A DNA stretch of 64,000 nucleotides. Origin: Neochlamydia sp. S13. Lineage in GTDB: Bacteria > Chlamydiota > Chlamydiia > Chlamydiales > Parachlamydiaceae. Below, piece by piece: positions 40,429 through 50,075 of this stretch; the first letter of the stretch is position 1, and the number at the start of each line of letters is the position of its first letter. Under the pieces are notes generated by a model. The model did not search any database, was not told the DNA's origin, and worked only from the letters and a program-made list of their open reading frames with translations. The translations under genes and the position numbers were made by a program. The stretch lies in contig NZ_AP017977.1 of the NCBI RefSeq assembly GCF_000648235.2, positions 2,046,001 through 2,110,000 on the forward strand. The letters are read 5' to 3'.

Positions 40429-40459
40429 AGCAAAAAGGCCTTTTACGGGTCTTTTTGCT
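40429..40459 (+). terminator. Hairpin after the CopD-like gene
   Basis: AGCAAAAAGGCC pairs with GGGTCTTTTTGCT around a short loop. The T run is inside the 3' arm, so termination may be partial. It separates the chaperone/CopD unit from the CopB-like gene, which then needs its own promoter in the following 240 bases. Confidence 0.55.
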
Positions 40460-40703
40460 AGTCAGTGACGCTGATCGCTTAAAAGCAGGGAAGCAAAAAA
40501 AATGCTCGGGGTCAAAATCAACCAAACTTATTGCAGGCACACTAGCCCATAAGAGGCAACCAAAGAAACAAAAAAAAGCGATTATAAAGCTTTTAAAAAA
40601 TTTTTACATTAAATCTATCATCAATAATTAAAAAAAATTTGCAATAATATAAGAAACTTCCATTTTCCTATTTTTATTCTACCAAGTTTTTGAGGAGGAC
40701 TAC

Positions 40704-43181
40704 ATGTCACTTAATACCAATTTCAATACTAATTACAATAATTTTCAAGTGGGGGAACCTGGCGAAGTTAATACTATTCCTCCTACTTTAGGGGAAGATC
40801 CACGCTCAACTGATACGGCTAACAAATCCACGCAAACTGCCAAGCCTAGCTCTTTTACTGCTCCTGGAAGTCCTCAACTTCCTGCTCCCTCTGAAGCCGC
40901 CCAAAAAGATCCCACTCTACTAACTAACGGACTCTTTCAACCTCAAGCCCTCCTCTCCCATCTACAAACCCAAGCCCAAACGAATGCTAATAATCAAAAT
41001 AGCAATACGCAACCCTTAACTGACGAAGGGCAACGCACCTTATATGCCAATAACTTTAATGCAGCATTAACATCTTATGCAAAAGCTAACAATCTATCCT
41101 CCAGCGATGTAGCAAAGCTTACCTTTGCTTTTTATAATTCTACAGCTACCACCGAGGGTACCAGGCTAAGTTCGGGCGCCGACCTTAATCAAATTCTACA
41201 AACGCTCACAGGGCAAGCCCAACAAGAAACGTTGAAAGCAGGAGTTGATGTATCTAAGTTAAATCCTGCTGTAGACAACTCCTCTTACAACCTTTCCCTC
41301 TCAGACACTTATAATGCTGCTTTTGAAAAAGCGGTAAATAGTGATACTTCGCTTTCTCCCGAAGATAAAGCGGCTCTTATCTATCAGCATTATAACCCTT
41401 CCCCTGCACTCAAAGGAGTGGACCAGAATAAACTTAAACAATTACAAAATGCAGCTCTTAAACAAACTAGCCAAAAATTTAGTACTCCAGCAGGGTGGAA
41501 ACCTCCTTTGAATAATGCAATGTATAATGGAGCTCTAAAGGGGAGCTTTCAAGTTAACCTTAAACTTAATCTCGATGAATATGCAGGTCAGAACAACTTG
41601 AACGCTACTGAGCTTGCGGCTCTTAAAAAAGCTATAGAAAACATCAAAGATCCTAGTATTCCTAACGCTCTTAAAGCTATTGCTCAGCAGATCATAAATA
41701 AAACAATCAGTGAGACTAAAGTTCAAAATCAATTACCGGTAAATTGGCAGCCATCTGCAGAGCAAATGAAGAATGCTTTTAAAGATATCTCCTCCAACCT
41801 AGCAACGACCTCTCTTGTGCAAGCACGCGAGATGCTAAATACTTCGATGGCGCAGTTACAATTACTGATGCCAAATGGTCCGGGTAAGCAAAAAACCATC
41901 GATTTACTTATGACGATTAGTAAAGCGATTGTTGAAGCTCAAAATACAATTTATGAAATACAAACCTCTCGTTCCCAACAGGCTAAACAACAAGCCACTG
42001 CTAAATTAGGCATGCAATTGCAGCAAGTTCGCGAGCAGCAAGAAAAAGAAAAAGAGATGCAAAAGCAGCAAGGAAAATCAGGCTTTCTAGGCGTTCTTAT
42101 GAAAATCATCGAACCGGTAATAAAGGTTATAACCGTATTGATGGCTGTAGCGACAGGAGGTCTATTAGGCCTTGTCTTTGCTTTATTAGATACCACACTC
42201 AACTTAACGGGTAAACTCATTGAAGCTATCGTAGACATAGTCTCTAAATTAATAGATAAAATTATCCCCAGTGGCAATGGATTTTTAGATGGGTTAAAGG
42301 CGGGGTTAAGAGCTATTACTCAATTATTTGTGATGGCCACTATGGCTATAATGGCGGTGGGTATGCTAGGTCCACAGCTAGTGACTACTATGTTTACCAC
42401 CATGCTAACAGAATCTGATATCATTCCTGATTTTTGCCAGATGTGCGGAATTAGTAGAGAACATGCTCAATACATTGCAATGGCAGTAGGAATGGCTATT
42501 ACCATAACAATTGGAATCTTAAGCTGTATTAATCCCGCTGCTGCTGTCCCTGCAGTTACTCAAGCCACAGTAAGAGTCGCTGCTTCGACTGCGAAAATCC
42601 TAAAGCAGGTAATGACCGTCATACAAAAGGTTGTGGATTTAGTGAACAGCGTAAAGATTTTATCTAAGGCTATTAGTGTTACTGGAAAGATAATGAAAAA
42701 AGCGTTACAAGAATTATCTGAGGTTGTAAATGTAATAGGAAGCGCTGCCAAACGAATTGCCGATACAACTTACCGCGTGTTAGGAAATGTATTAAGCAAA
42801 ATTCTTAAGTCCGTCAAAGGTTCTAAAGCTATGGAGCTAATTGAAAAGCTCCTGACCAAAGCTTTAAAAAATCCCAATACTTTTAATCGTATTATGGCAG
42901 GAGTAAGTATCACTCAATCTACACTAACGGCAGTTAAAAGTGGAATTCAAGGAGGAATGAATGTTTCTCAAGCTATTATTGCTTCGGTTAGAGGTAAATA
43001 TGATGCTATCATTGAAGAGTTACAAGCCATGATTAAGCAGCTGCAAAAAGTTTTAGATGACCTTTTAGATAGCCTTAGTGGTTTAGGGGAAGATTTACTT
43101 AGCGTCAAAGGTATGCATGATAACCTCCTTAAAGGCCTGCAAGATACCTTACAAAAAACAACTTCTATCCAGATAAACTAA
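40704..43181 (+). CDS. CopB/YopB/SctE-like type III translocator
   Basis: 825 residues. An Asn/Gln/Pro-rich secretion-type N-terminus (1-110) leads to a helical region (150-450). Strong hydrophobic segments follow at about 471-500 (VLMAVATGGLLGLVFALLDT), 537-557 (LFVMATMAIMAVGMLGP) and 590-612 (AMAVGMAITITIGILSCINP), and then a long coiled-coil tail to the C-terminus. Major translocators insert two such helices into the host membrane to form the pore. It is longer than Chlamydia CopB (under 500 residues as I recall) because of the long ends. GAGGAGG precedes the ATG. Two SycD-type chaperones upstream fit this role. Confidence 0.75.
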   Translation: MSLNTNFNTNYNNFQVGEPGEVNTIPPTLGEDPRSTDTANKSTQTAKPSSFTAPGSPQLPAPSEAAQKDPTLLTNGLFQPQALLSHLQTQAQTNANNQNSNTQPLTDEGQRTLYANNFNAALTSYAKANNLSSSDVAKLTFAFYNSTATTEGTRLSSGADLNQILQTLTGQAQQETLKAGVDVSKLNPAVDNSSYNLSLSDTYNAAFEKAVNSDTSLSPEDKAALIYQHYNPSPALKGVDQNKLKQLQNAALKQTSQKFSTPAGWKPPLNNAMYNGALKGSFQVNLKLNLDEYAGQNNLNATELAALKKAIENIKDPSIPNALKAIAQQIINKTISETKVQNQLPVNWQPSAEQMKNAFKDISSNLATTSLVQAREMLNTSMAQLQLLMPNGPGKQKTIDLLMTISKAIVEAQNTIYEIQTSRSQQAKQQATAKLGMQLQQVREQQEKEKEMQKQQGKSGFLGVLMKIIEPVIKVITVLMAVATGGLLGLVFALLDTTLNLTGKLIEAIVDIVSKLIDKIIPSGNGFLDGLKAGLRAITQLFVMATMAIMAVGMLGPQLVTTMFTTMLTESDIIPDFCQMCGISREHAQYIAMAVGMAITITIGILSCINPAAAVPAVTQATVRVAASTAKILKQVMTVIQKVVDLVNSVKILSKAISVTGKIMKKALQELSEVVNVIGSAAKRIADTTYRVLGNVLSKILKSVKGSKAMELIEKLLTKALKNPNTFNRIMAGVSITQSTLTAVKSGIQGGMNVSQAIIASVRGKYDAIIEELQAMIKQLQKVLDDLLDSLSGLGEDLLSVKGMHDNLLKGLQDTLQKTTSIQIN

Positions 43182-43234
43182 GAATAAAAATTAGGTAAAT
43201 AATATAGCTCGTCTCTTACAAGAAAGTATTTTTA

Positions 43235-43271
43235 AAGTACCTTAAGCCCTCGTAAAGGGCTTAAGGTACTT
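43235..43271 (+). terminator. Strong hairpin after the CopB-like gene
   Basis: A perfect 16-base stem (AAGTACCTTAAGCCCT with its complement) around a 5-base loop, 54 bases after the stop codon. No T run follows on the plus strand, so it may act with Rho or protect the mRNA 3' end. Confidence 0.65.
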
Positions 43272-43434
43272 AAAAAAGCTTTAAGCCTTAAACATTTTTT
43301 CTTAATAACCTTGTAGTGACCTCTTTGTCTACCCTACAATAAATATACTTTTACCTTCTGTTACCACTTTCATCTATGAAAATGAGTTTAATATTCTTCT
43401 CTATATTGCTTTGAAACCCCTCTTAAAAACTTCC

Positions 43435-45302
43435 TTTAAACGGAAGTTCCATTTTTTTTATAGGGTTAAAGCGGTTAATTATTTTATTATTAAAGCTTTA
43501 TGGATTTTTTATAAAAATTTGTAGTCACCAAAATATTAATTAAACTGGTTTTTAGAATTTACATAAATGCCGTTATTAGTGTATTTTGTAGGTATGCATA
43601 TAGTGAAGTCAAAATTTAAATCAGCTGCCGGCAAAGTTTATGAAACAATTTTGCTGCGAGAATCCTATAGAGAAGGCAAAACCGTCAAAAAACGCACGGT
43701 GGGTAATCTATCCAATTGCACACCTGAAGAAATTGCTGCTATCGAGTTAGCTTTAAAACATAAAGGTAATCTCCAAGCTTTAACCTCGTGTAATGGAGCC
43801 ACAATGCAAGAGGGATTATCTGTCGGTGGTGTATGGGTGATATACCAAATGGCTAAACGTTTAGGAATTGTGGATGCACTTGGCAATAGCCGAGAAGGTC
43901 AGCTCGCGTTGTGGCAAGTGGTAGCACGCGTATTGGAGCAAGGCTCAAGACTTTCTGCCGTCAGGCTGGCAGAAACATATGCCATTGCTCCTGTAATTGA
44001 CTTGCAAAAAGGCTTTAACGAAGAAGATCTTTATAAGAATCTTTTGTGGTTATGCCAAAGCCAAGCCTCTATCGAAGATCGATTGTTTACTAAAAGTTTT
44101 TGCAAGAAACCTCCTCACTTATTTTTGTATGATGTCACTAGCTCGTATTTAGAAGGCGAGAAAAACGAGCTTGCCGATTGGGGTTACAACCGAGACAAAA
44201 AGAAAGGTAAGAAGCAAATTGTGATAGGCTTGCTAAGTTCAGCCGATGGCACACCCGTATCAACGGAAGTGTTTAAAGGCAATACGCAAGATACTTCTAC
44301 CTTTCATGCTCAGATCAAAAAAGCTAAAGAGCGCTTTAAATGCGAGAAAGTCACTTTTGTAGGCGATAGAGGGATGATTAAAAGCGGGCAGATCGAAAAT
44401 TTACAAGAGCATGGTTTTCATTATATTACCGCTATGACAAAAGCTCAAATAGAGACCTTAATGAAAAAAGGTGTGATCGAATATACGCTATTTGATAAAA
44501 ACTTGGCTGAAGTCAAAGAAGATGGGATAAGATATATTCTTAAACGCAATCCTGTGCGCGCCCAGGAAATCGCCCATTCTCGTCTCAGCAAGCTAGCTAG
44601 CATAGAAAAATTGGTCGCTATGCAAAATGCCTATCTACATGCACATCCCAAAGCGCAGGTAGAAGTAGCGCTGAAAAAAATTAAAGCTAAAATCGAGCGT
44701 TTAGCGCTTAAGACTTACGTGACAGTTAGCGCACAAGATAGAAGCTTATCTGTATGCCTCAATCAAGAAATGCTAGCTGAGGATGCTAAGCTAGATGGTT
44801 GCTATGTGATTAAAACCGATCTTGCTTGCGACGAAGTGAGCATGCAAGAAGTACATGATCGTTATAAAGATTTAGCTAGGGTAGAATCAGCTTTTAGAAC
44901 AGTAAAAAGCGATCTTGAGATACGGCCAGTCTATGTACGTTCAGAAGAAAGTACAAGGGGCCATGTTTTGGTGGTAATGTTAGCCTACATGATTATCAGA
45001 GAGCTTGATAAAGCCTGGAAGGACCTTTATTTAACAGTAGAAGAGGGCTTACGCAGTTTATCTACTTTAACGCTAATAGAATGGACAGTAAATGATGGCT
45101 TAAGTTTTCAGCAAATCCCCGAACCACGCCATCAAAACAGACAAATGCTTGAAGCCTTAAAAGTAGAGTTACCAAAAGTTTTACCAAAGAATCATGCGCA
45201 TGTAGTCACTAGGAAGAAGCGCCGATAATTCACTTAAATGATTAATAATCAATAACTTGATTGCTACCGATTGTTTCTAAAAAAGTGGAACTTCCGTTTA
45301 AA
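43435..45302 (+). mobile_element. IS1634-family insertion sequence, intact
   Basis: Inverted ends TTTAAACGGAAGTTCCA at 43435-43451 and its complement at 45286-45302 bound a single long transposase gene. The palindromic TTTAAA at each edge could include the target duplication. Ends and gene are both complete, so the copy may be active. It sits between the secretion locus and the accessory region. Confidence 0.85.
43594..45228 (+). CDS. IS1634 transposase
   Basis: DDE transposase of 544 residues from the ATG at 43594 (MHIVKSKFKSAAGKVYETIL), the usual family start; an upstream ATG at 43567 adds nine residues. Catalytic landmarks are LFLYDVTSSYLEGE (first Asp), KVTFVGDRGMIKSG (second Asp) and LARVESAFRTVKSDLEIRPV (Glu). 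These match IS1634/IS4-superfamily enzymes. No frameshift or stop interrupts it. Confidence 0.92.
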   Translation: MHIVKSKFKSAAGKVYETILLRESYREGKTVKKRTVGNLSNCTPEEIAAIELALKHKGNLQALTSCNGATMQEGLSVGGVWVIYQMAKRLGIVDALGNSREGQLALWQVVARVLEQGSRLSAVRLAETYAIAPVIDLQKGFNEEDLYKNLLWLCQSQASIEDRLFTKSFCKKPPHLFLYDVTSSYLEGEKNELADWGYNRDKKKGKKQIVIGLLSSADGTPVSTEVFKGNTQDTSTFHAQIKKAKERFKCEKVTFVGDRGMIKSGQIENLQEHGFHYITAMTKAQIETLMKKGVIEYTLFDKNLAEVKEDGIRYILKRNPVRAQEIAHSRLSKLASIEKLVAMQNAYLHAHPKAQVEVALKKIKAKIERLALKTYVTVSAQDRSLSVCLNQEMLAEDAKLDGCYVIKTDLACDEVSMQEVHDRYKDLARVESAFRTVKSDLEIRPVYVRSEESTRGHVLVVMLAYMIIRELDKAWKDLYLTVEEGLRSLSTLTLIEWTVNDGLSFQQIPEPRHQNRQMLEALKVELPKVLPKNHAHVVTRKKRR

Positions 45303-46207
45303 GGTATGTTTATCCTACAAAGATTATCGAGCCTAACTCTAATCCCTTAAGTAGACCGCTTGATGATAAATGAGCGCTAATAAAGCCGGGCAGTTAAATT
45401 TTTCTCCTTTTCTTAGCCTTGCTGTCAGTCATATATTCTATAGACAACCGGTGCATACTCTATCCTTTAAAACAGCCAACTAATTAAAAATATTTTATAT
45501 GCTTCTTAAAAGATAGTAACTCTTCCCGCTTAAGTGGTTCCCCTTCTATCTTTCTCTTAATGACTCGGAGAGAGTTCCTCCCAAGAATTACAAAGCCTTT
45601 TTTATCTGAGAAGATGCATGCTTAAATGAGCAACGAAGGCCGAAGCTTTTTAGCTAGATTCTTACTTATGCAAAGAAAAGGAAAAAGCTGATTTAAACTT
45701 AAAGGCATACAACCTCTTTTCTGCGGACCTTTTGTCAGCTATTTAGATTCCTCACTCATATAGCTACATTATTGCTTTTAAAGAAGGACAAAAAAGAGGA
45801 CCCCTCTTCCATTATATAAAGTCTTAGCTACAAAACCTAAATCCTTGAGCAAGTTTTATATTATAATGCACATTTCTTACTCAATAAGATTTTTTAATTT
45901 ATATAAACTAAATAACTCTCTTCGCACCGAAAATGTATAAGAAATTTTTAAAAATCTTCTTCCTTTAAATTTGCTATATCCTTATCCTTAAACGTAATAT
46001 GATAAATCCTAAGAGATTATCTTAAAGCTGAGAATGAAAAGCCTATTAAGAAGGAATAGAAGTAGTTTTTTGGCTGCTCACTTAAAGCGAAGGAAGTACA
46101 AAGCTGCCTTTAAGCCTTGTTGCTTTTTAAGTAGTAAAGACCCCATTTAACAAAACTTTTCCTAATACTAATGAAGCGATGTTGTTAAATTCGTAAAAAA
46201 GGATACT
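45303..46207. other. Intergenic region after IS1634
   Basis: About 900 AT-rich bases with no reading frame I trust on either strand and no clear repeat. The last 50 bases provide the leader of the ribbon-helix-helix-like gene, whose ribosome site (AAAGGA) precedes the ATG at 46208. Confidence 0.45.
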
Positions 46208-46624
46208 ATGAGTAATGCTGATATCGACGAACAACTAAATAAATTGCTATCTATTAAAGAGAAAAGTTACACTTTTACGATAGGTTCCAATTTGCATGAT
46301 AAACTTGAAAAGCATCTTTTTTCGCTGAAAGCGATCAATAAAAAATGCTCCAAGGGAAAATGGGTTTATGAAGCTATTGCTGAAAAGCTTAAATTGGAAA
46401 ATGTGGGTGATTTATCCAAACAAAGAAGAATTCAAGTTTTTTTAGATGACACTATCTCCAATGAGATTGAAAAACGTATTCAAATTTTCAAAAAAGTATA
46501 CTCCAGCTATTCAAAAAAACAGTGGATCTTAGAAGCTATCCATGAAAAGCTAGATCGAGAATTAAAGCTTATTAAAGAAGAGTTTAAAAAGACTTATGCG
46601 ACTGAAATGGATTCAAATGATTAA
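46208..46624 (+). CDS. Small protein with two ribbon-helix-helix-like units
   Basis: 138 residues made of two similar units of about 45 residues: SYTFTIGSNLHDKLEKHLFS to KGKWVYEAIAEKLKLE (20-64), and RIQVFLDDTISNEIEKRIQI to KKQWILEAIHEKLDRE (76-118). Each reads strand-helix-helix with the shared K(G/K)xWxxEAIxEKL ending, the pattern of CopG/Arc-type DNA-binding units. Two in one chain would form an intramolecular dimer. It stands alone with IS debris on both sides. Role could be repression, partition or an antitoxin; no toxin gene is beside it. Fold is inferred by eye. Confidence 0.55.
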   Translation: MSNADIDEQLNKLLSIKEKSYTFTIGSNLHDKLEKHLFSLKAINKKCSKGKWVYEAIAEKLKLENVGDLSKQRRIQVFLDDTISNEIEKRIQIFKKVYSSYSKKQWILEAIHEKLDRELKLIKEEFKKTYATEMDSND

Positions 46625-46807
46625 TTTAACATTATAAGCCTCCCAATAATTTATACTCTTACTTCTAAATTGCTTATCCTACACCTTTAAATTTAAACTT
46701 CATAAGCCTCTATACTCAATGATGTACTTATTTCTTGTTGACGAATTTTTAATAAAATAATGTTGTAGCTTATCAACTCATTAAAAATAATTTTTCGTCT
46801 ATATTCT

Positions 46808-46818
46808 CCCCCCCCCCC
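46808..46818 (+). repeat. C11 homopolymer
   Basis: Eleven consecutive C in a strongly AT-rich stretch, about 105 bases before the broken transposase. Not inside a recognisable gene. A second C run (C10) lies in the proline-rich pseudogene at 51270-51279. Confidence 0.9.
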
Positions 46819-46922
46819 TTTCCTTTTATTAAAGAATATCTAAATCAACGTGAAGTGGCTCTCAAACAAGAAAATTCCACAATAGCTTATTCAAAATTCA
46901 ATGGTGTTGGCTGGCTTTTTGC

Positions 46923-48192
46923 TTGATGGGCATACTAATTACAAATTCAATCTGTTGGGCAAAATTTGAAAGGGCTGGGCTTAAAAGCTATAAAAAGATG
47001 GCTTTATCGGCCATGTTTAGACGTGCTAAGATTGCTTGGGAGAGGCTGCTAATTTGTAGTGTTCTCGAGGTCGTACGTAAACATGGCATCACAGAAGGGG
47101 TTCTTATTATCGATGATAAAGATCACAGTCGATCAAAAAATGCTGAGAAGTTGCCTCATTTACATAAAATCCGTGATAAGAAAACGAGGGGTTATTTTTG
47201 TGGCCAAAATATAGTATTTCTTCAGCTAGTGACTAAAAAATTTTGCATTCCCGTCTCCTTTGCCTTTTATTCTCCTGATCCTGTACCCACAAAATGGCAA
47301 CAGGAAGTGAGGAAGCTAAAAAGGTTGGGAATTTCTAAAAAAGACCGTCCCAAAGAGCCTAAAAGGCCATTAGAATATCCAAAAAAGTATACACTAGCTT
47401 TGCAATTACTTAGAAATTTTGCCTGTGAATTTCCTGCTTTTAAAGTCACTTGCGTACTCACTAATGCTTTTTACGGCAATAGCTTGTTTGTAGATGGAGT
47501 AGAAGTTATGTGGCCTGGAGTGCAAATCATTATCCAACTTAAGAAAGAATCAAAAAGTCATGCGGGGTAAAAAGTCTCTCTCATGCCAAGAATTCTTTGA
47601 AGCCTACCAAGGCTGGAAGCAGGAAATTTTCATTCGCGGTGATAAAAAAAATGGAGTGCAAGCCGGGGGAGCAAGGTTATATGTTCTTTCTCATCATAAA
47701 AAACGATGGGTAATAGCACTCAAATATAAGGGAGAAAATGAGTATCGCTATCTTATGGCTGCAAATCTTTCATGGAAGATGAAAGATGTGGTGCAAGGAT
47801 ATACTTTGAGATGATTATTAGAGGTTTTTATTGAAGATTGGAGTAGTCATTGTGGGTTTTGCAGTTTGGCCAAACAGTGCGGCGTTGAGGGATCAGAGCG
47901 ACCTTTGATTCTAAGCCTGCTGTTTGACCACTGCTTTCTTTTTCATTTGTCTCAAACAAATTTCATTAAGAACAAACTCCCTTTAGCAACTTTGGGGAGT
48001 CTAGTAGAAAAGTCTAGAGTGGATGCTTTGTGCCAAGTTGTAAGAGAAATTGTTGAAAATGAAAATTCAAAAGAACTCTTCCGAAATTTCGAAAAGACGC
48101 TAGATGAAATCTTTGTTTTAAGGCCTTCTCGTAAACATTTAAATGCAGTACAAGAAAATGTAACTTTTGAGTCATTGAGAAAAGTTGCCTAG
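46923..48192 (+). pseudogene. Broken DDE transposase (IS4-superfamily-like)
   Basis: Three pieces form one protein of about 420 residues. The first (46923-47570) has the first catalytic region GVLIIDDKDHSRSK and a later TCVLTNAFYGN segment. A frameshift near 47560 leads to the second (47560-47814), ending KDVVQGYTLR. An in-frame TGA at 47812 then interrupts a segment that should read on through EVFIEDWSSHCGF, and the third piece continues to 48192 (LSLLFDHCFLFHLSQ). In related transposases the stop position is normally Trp, so TGG probably became TGA. The copy is dead. The exact IS family is uncertain. Confidence 0.75.
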
Positions 48193-48412
48193 CTGTCAAG
48201 AATAAAAAAGTATATCATCGAGTATGCAGTTTAAGAGAAATAAAGAAAAAAATTTTGGTAGCTAGGATAGGTCACTAAAACTGCCGACCCTGAGTCACTA
48301 ACCATGACGGATGGCACAGCTGCCAAATTAGCGATTAAGGAAAAGCGTTAGATTCTGCCATTCAAATGCAGCAAGAGGCTGTACAACAATCCGATCAGCT
48401 TGCTCAGACATT

Positions 48413-49326
48413 AGAACTCTTTCGAAACTCACGTATTTAATTCCCAGTTATAGATTGCTGCAATTAAGTTGAAGCGAAGTGCAAATCTTTTACGTCTATT
48501 TCTGTAGCGATCGGCTATAATTTTAAATCGCTTAAGGAGGCCAATCACGTTTTCATTGGCAACTCTTTCTCTGGATAAACTTTGGTTTGTTCTTTTATCC
48601 TCTTGAGTTAAAGGCTTCTTCTTACTTTTTTTCTTAGGCATTTGGGTTTGGGCATGCAGCTTTTTTAATCCTTGATACCCTGAATCGGTTAACACTCTTA
48701 TTTGTGGATTGATTTTAACTTGGGATTCTTTGAATAGCCTAAAATCATGCTTTTTGCCGTTGCCAAATGAGGTACAAATTACTTTTTTACTCTTCTTATC
48801 GACTACAACTTGGGTCTTTAGGGTATGTTTTTTCTTTTTCCCTGAATAATAGCGCTTTTGTTTTTTTTAGGGCGCTCAATAGGCGTTTCTGTAGCATCAA
48901 CCAAAATAACCTCATATTCCGTATCGCTTTTCAAAAGCTCTTTACGTCCCGGTAAAGCAAAATCTGGATGCTTGATTAACGTATCTTCAATCCATTTCAC
49001 CGCTTTATAAGCTGAGCTTTCACTGATTCCATAGCTTTGGCTAATATGGAAATAGGTTCTATATTCTCGCATATATTCCAAGGTCATTAGCAGCATGTCT
49101 TCTAAACGTAGTTTATATTTACGCCCGCCTTTAATCTTCTTGGCGGCATCGGCTTCCTGTAAAATTTGCACCATCTTATCAAAAGTACTACGCTTTACCC
49201 CTGTCAATCTGCGAAACCGTTCATCATCTAATTTCTCTATCCTATCAAATTTCATGGTGCCTCCTTTAAATGTTGAGTCACCATTTTACTAAAATTTACA
49301 TTTTATTCCAGTTTCGAAAGAGGTCT
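48413..49326 (-). mobile_element. IS5-family (IS427-like) element, apparently complete
   Basis: Inverted ends AGAACTCTTTCGAAACT (from 48413) and, on the other strand, AGACCTCTTTCGAAACT (from 49326) bound a two-frame transposase. Length is about 914 bases. TTA or TA outside both ends may be the target duplication. A similar TTTCGAAAGAAGTCT sequence near 54271 suggests another copy once inserted there. Confidence 0.8.
48429..49255 (-). CDS. IS5-family transposase, -1 frameshift product
   Basis: The first frame (49255 down to 48818, 145 codons) starts MKFDRIEKLDDERFRRLTGV and reaches EVILVDATETPIERPKK (first catalytic Asp in VDATE). At codons AAA AAA AAC the slippery heptamer A AAA AAC would move ribosomes to the -1 frame, giving KRYYSGKKKKHTLKTQVVVD and continuing through VLTDSGYQGLKKLH (second Asp) and SRERVANENVIGLLKRFK (Glu) to 48429. 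IS427-group elements are known to express their transposase this way, so the two frames are one gene, about 275 residues. Confidence 0.85.
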
Positions 49327-49385
49327 ATTAATGAAAATGCCAGACCAAGAAGCAAGTATCTTCTCTTGGAGTGTCCAATTTTACT

Positions 49386-49422
49386 ATGAATTATAGAATC
49401 CAAAAAGGATTCTACAATTCAT
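49386..49422 (+). terminator. Hairpin at the end of the split coiled-coil gene
   Basis: ATGAATTATAGAATCC pairs with GGATTCTACAATTCAT (one mismatch) around AAAAA, followed by TTGGTTCTTT. The TAG stop of the broken gene lies inside the stem, consistent with a true gene end. Confidence 0.6.
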
Positions 49423-49472
49423 TTGGTTCTTTAAACTTCCTTCAAAATGAAAATTTTGGAGATACTGCTTTT

Positions 49473-49763
49473 TTAGAATTGAGATGAAATGCGAAACATC
49501 ATTTTCGAATGGCAAGCGATACATTTAAACCATCCAAAACAACGATTGCGTATATATTTGACAGCTTCTTTGCCCCGCGTAAAAAAAGATAAACAAAACA
49601 AATGATTTCCCAGCCACAGCAGCGATCTCTCAATCCAGCTATAACGGCTTTCCATAGCATTTTTTGTCAAAAGGTGAATTAAGGAAATATTAACCCCTTC
49701 TCCAAACGATAAAACGGGAGTGCAAAATATAGGTCGGAAAGCTGCTCTTCTTTCTAGATGCAC
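49473..49763 (-). CDS. Possible hypothetical gene, doubtful
   Basis: A 96-codon frame (MHLERRAAFRPIFCTPVLSF start) rich in Trp, Cys and Phe, without recognised domain, signal peptide or good ribosome site. Surrounding DNA is otherwise empty and IS-littered. It may be a relic or a chance frame. Confidence 0.2.
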   Translation of the reverse strand: MHLERRAAFRPIFCTPVLSFGEGVNISLIHLLTKNAMESRYSWIERSLLWLGNHLFCLSFFTRGKEAVKYIRNRCFGWFKCIACHSKMMFRISSQF

Positions 49764-49886
49764 GCCATCCCAGCACTCGAAGATAAAGCATGCTAAAGAT
49801 TAATTGACTTTCTGCAACTCTCAAAAAACAGATATTTTTACCGAATAAACGATGCTTTTAGATGAGCTAAAAACTGGTTAAAATTC

Positions 49887-49915
49887 CATCAACTTGGCGA
49901 ATCGCCAAGTTGATG
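49887..49915. repeat. Perfect 14-base inverted repeat
   Basis: CATCAACTTGGCGA, one central A, then the exact complement. There is no T run on either side and no gene ends here, so it may be an operator, a recombination site or a relic end, not a standard terminator. Confidence 0.7.
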
Positions 49916-50075
49916 TCAAAATTTATCAACCGCGGATGGTTCCTTCCCCAGAATAAGAAATAGAAGGCAAAGAATAGGACTTTTTAAGAAGAGAATCAGG
50001 GTTAAGTTGTTGAACGACCTTAGCCAGCTAAGATTTCCATTTATTAATCGCTTCCTGATACTGTTCCACTCCTTT

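Larger units (their letters stand above)
48300..49392 (+). pseudogene. Unknown coiled-coil gene split by the IS5-family element
   Basis: Before the insertion a frame reads KALDSAIQMQQEAVQQSDQL and AQTL (to 48412). After it the sequence continues MKMPDQEASIFSWSVQFYYEL and stops at 49392, directly inside a terminator-like hairpin. This fits the 3' end of one gene into which the element jumped about 60 bases before the stop. Upstream of about 48340 stops occur in this frame, so the gene is degraded further. Family unknown; Gln-rich helices recall secreted proteins in this window. Confidence 0.4.

Noticed and set aside
48014-48199. Minus-strand frame inside the broken transposase
   Set aside because: It is a shadow of the third transposase fragment, whose plus-strand reading matches transposase motifs.
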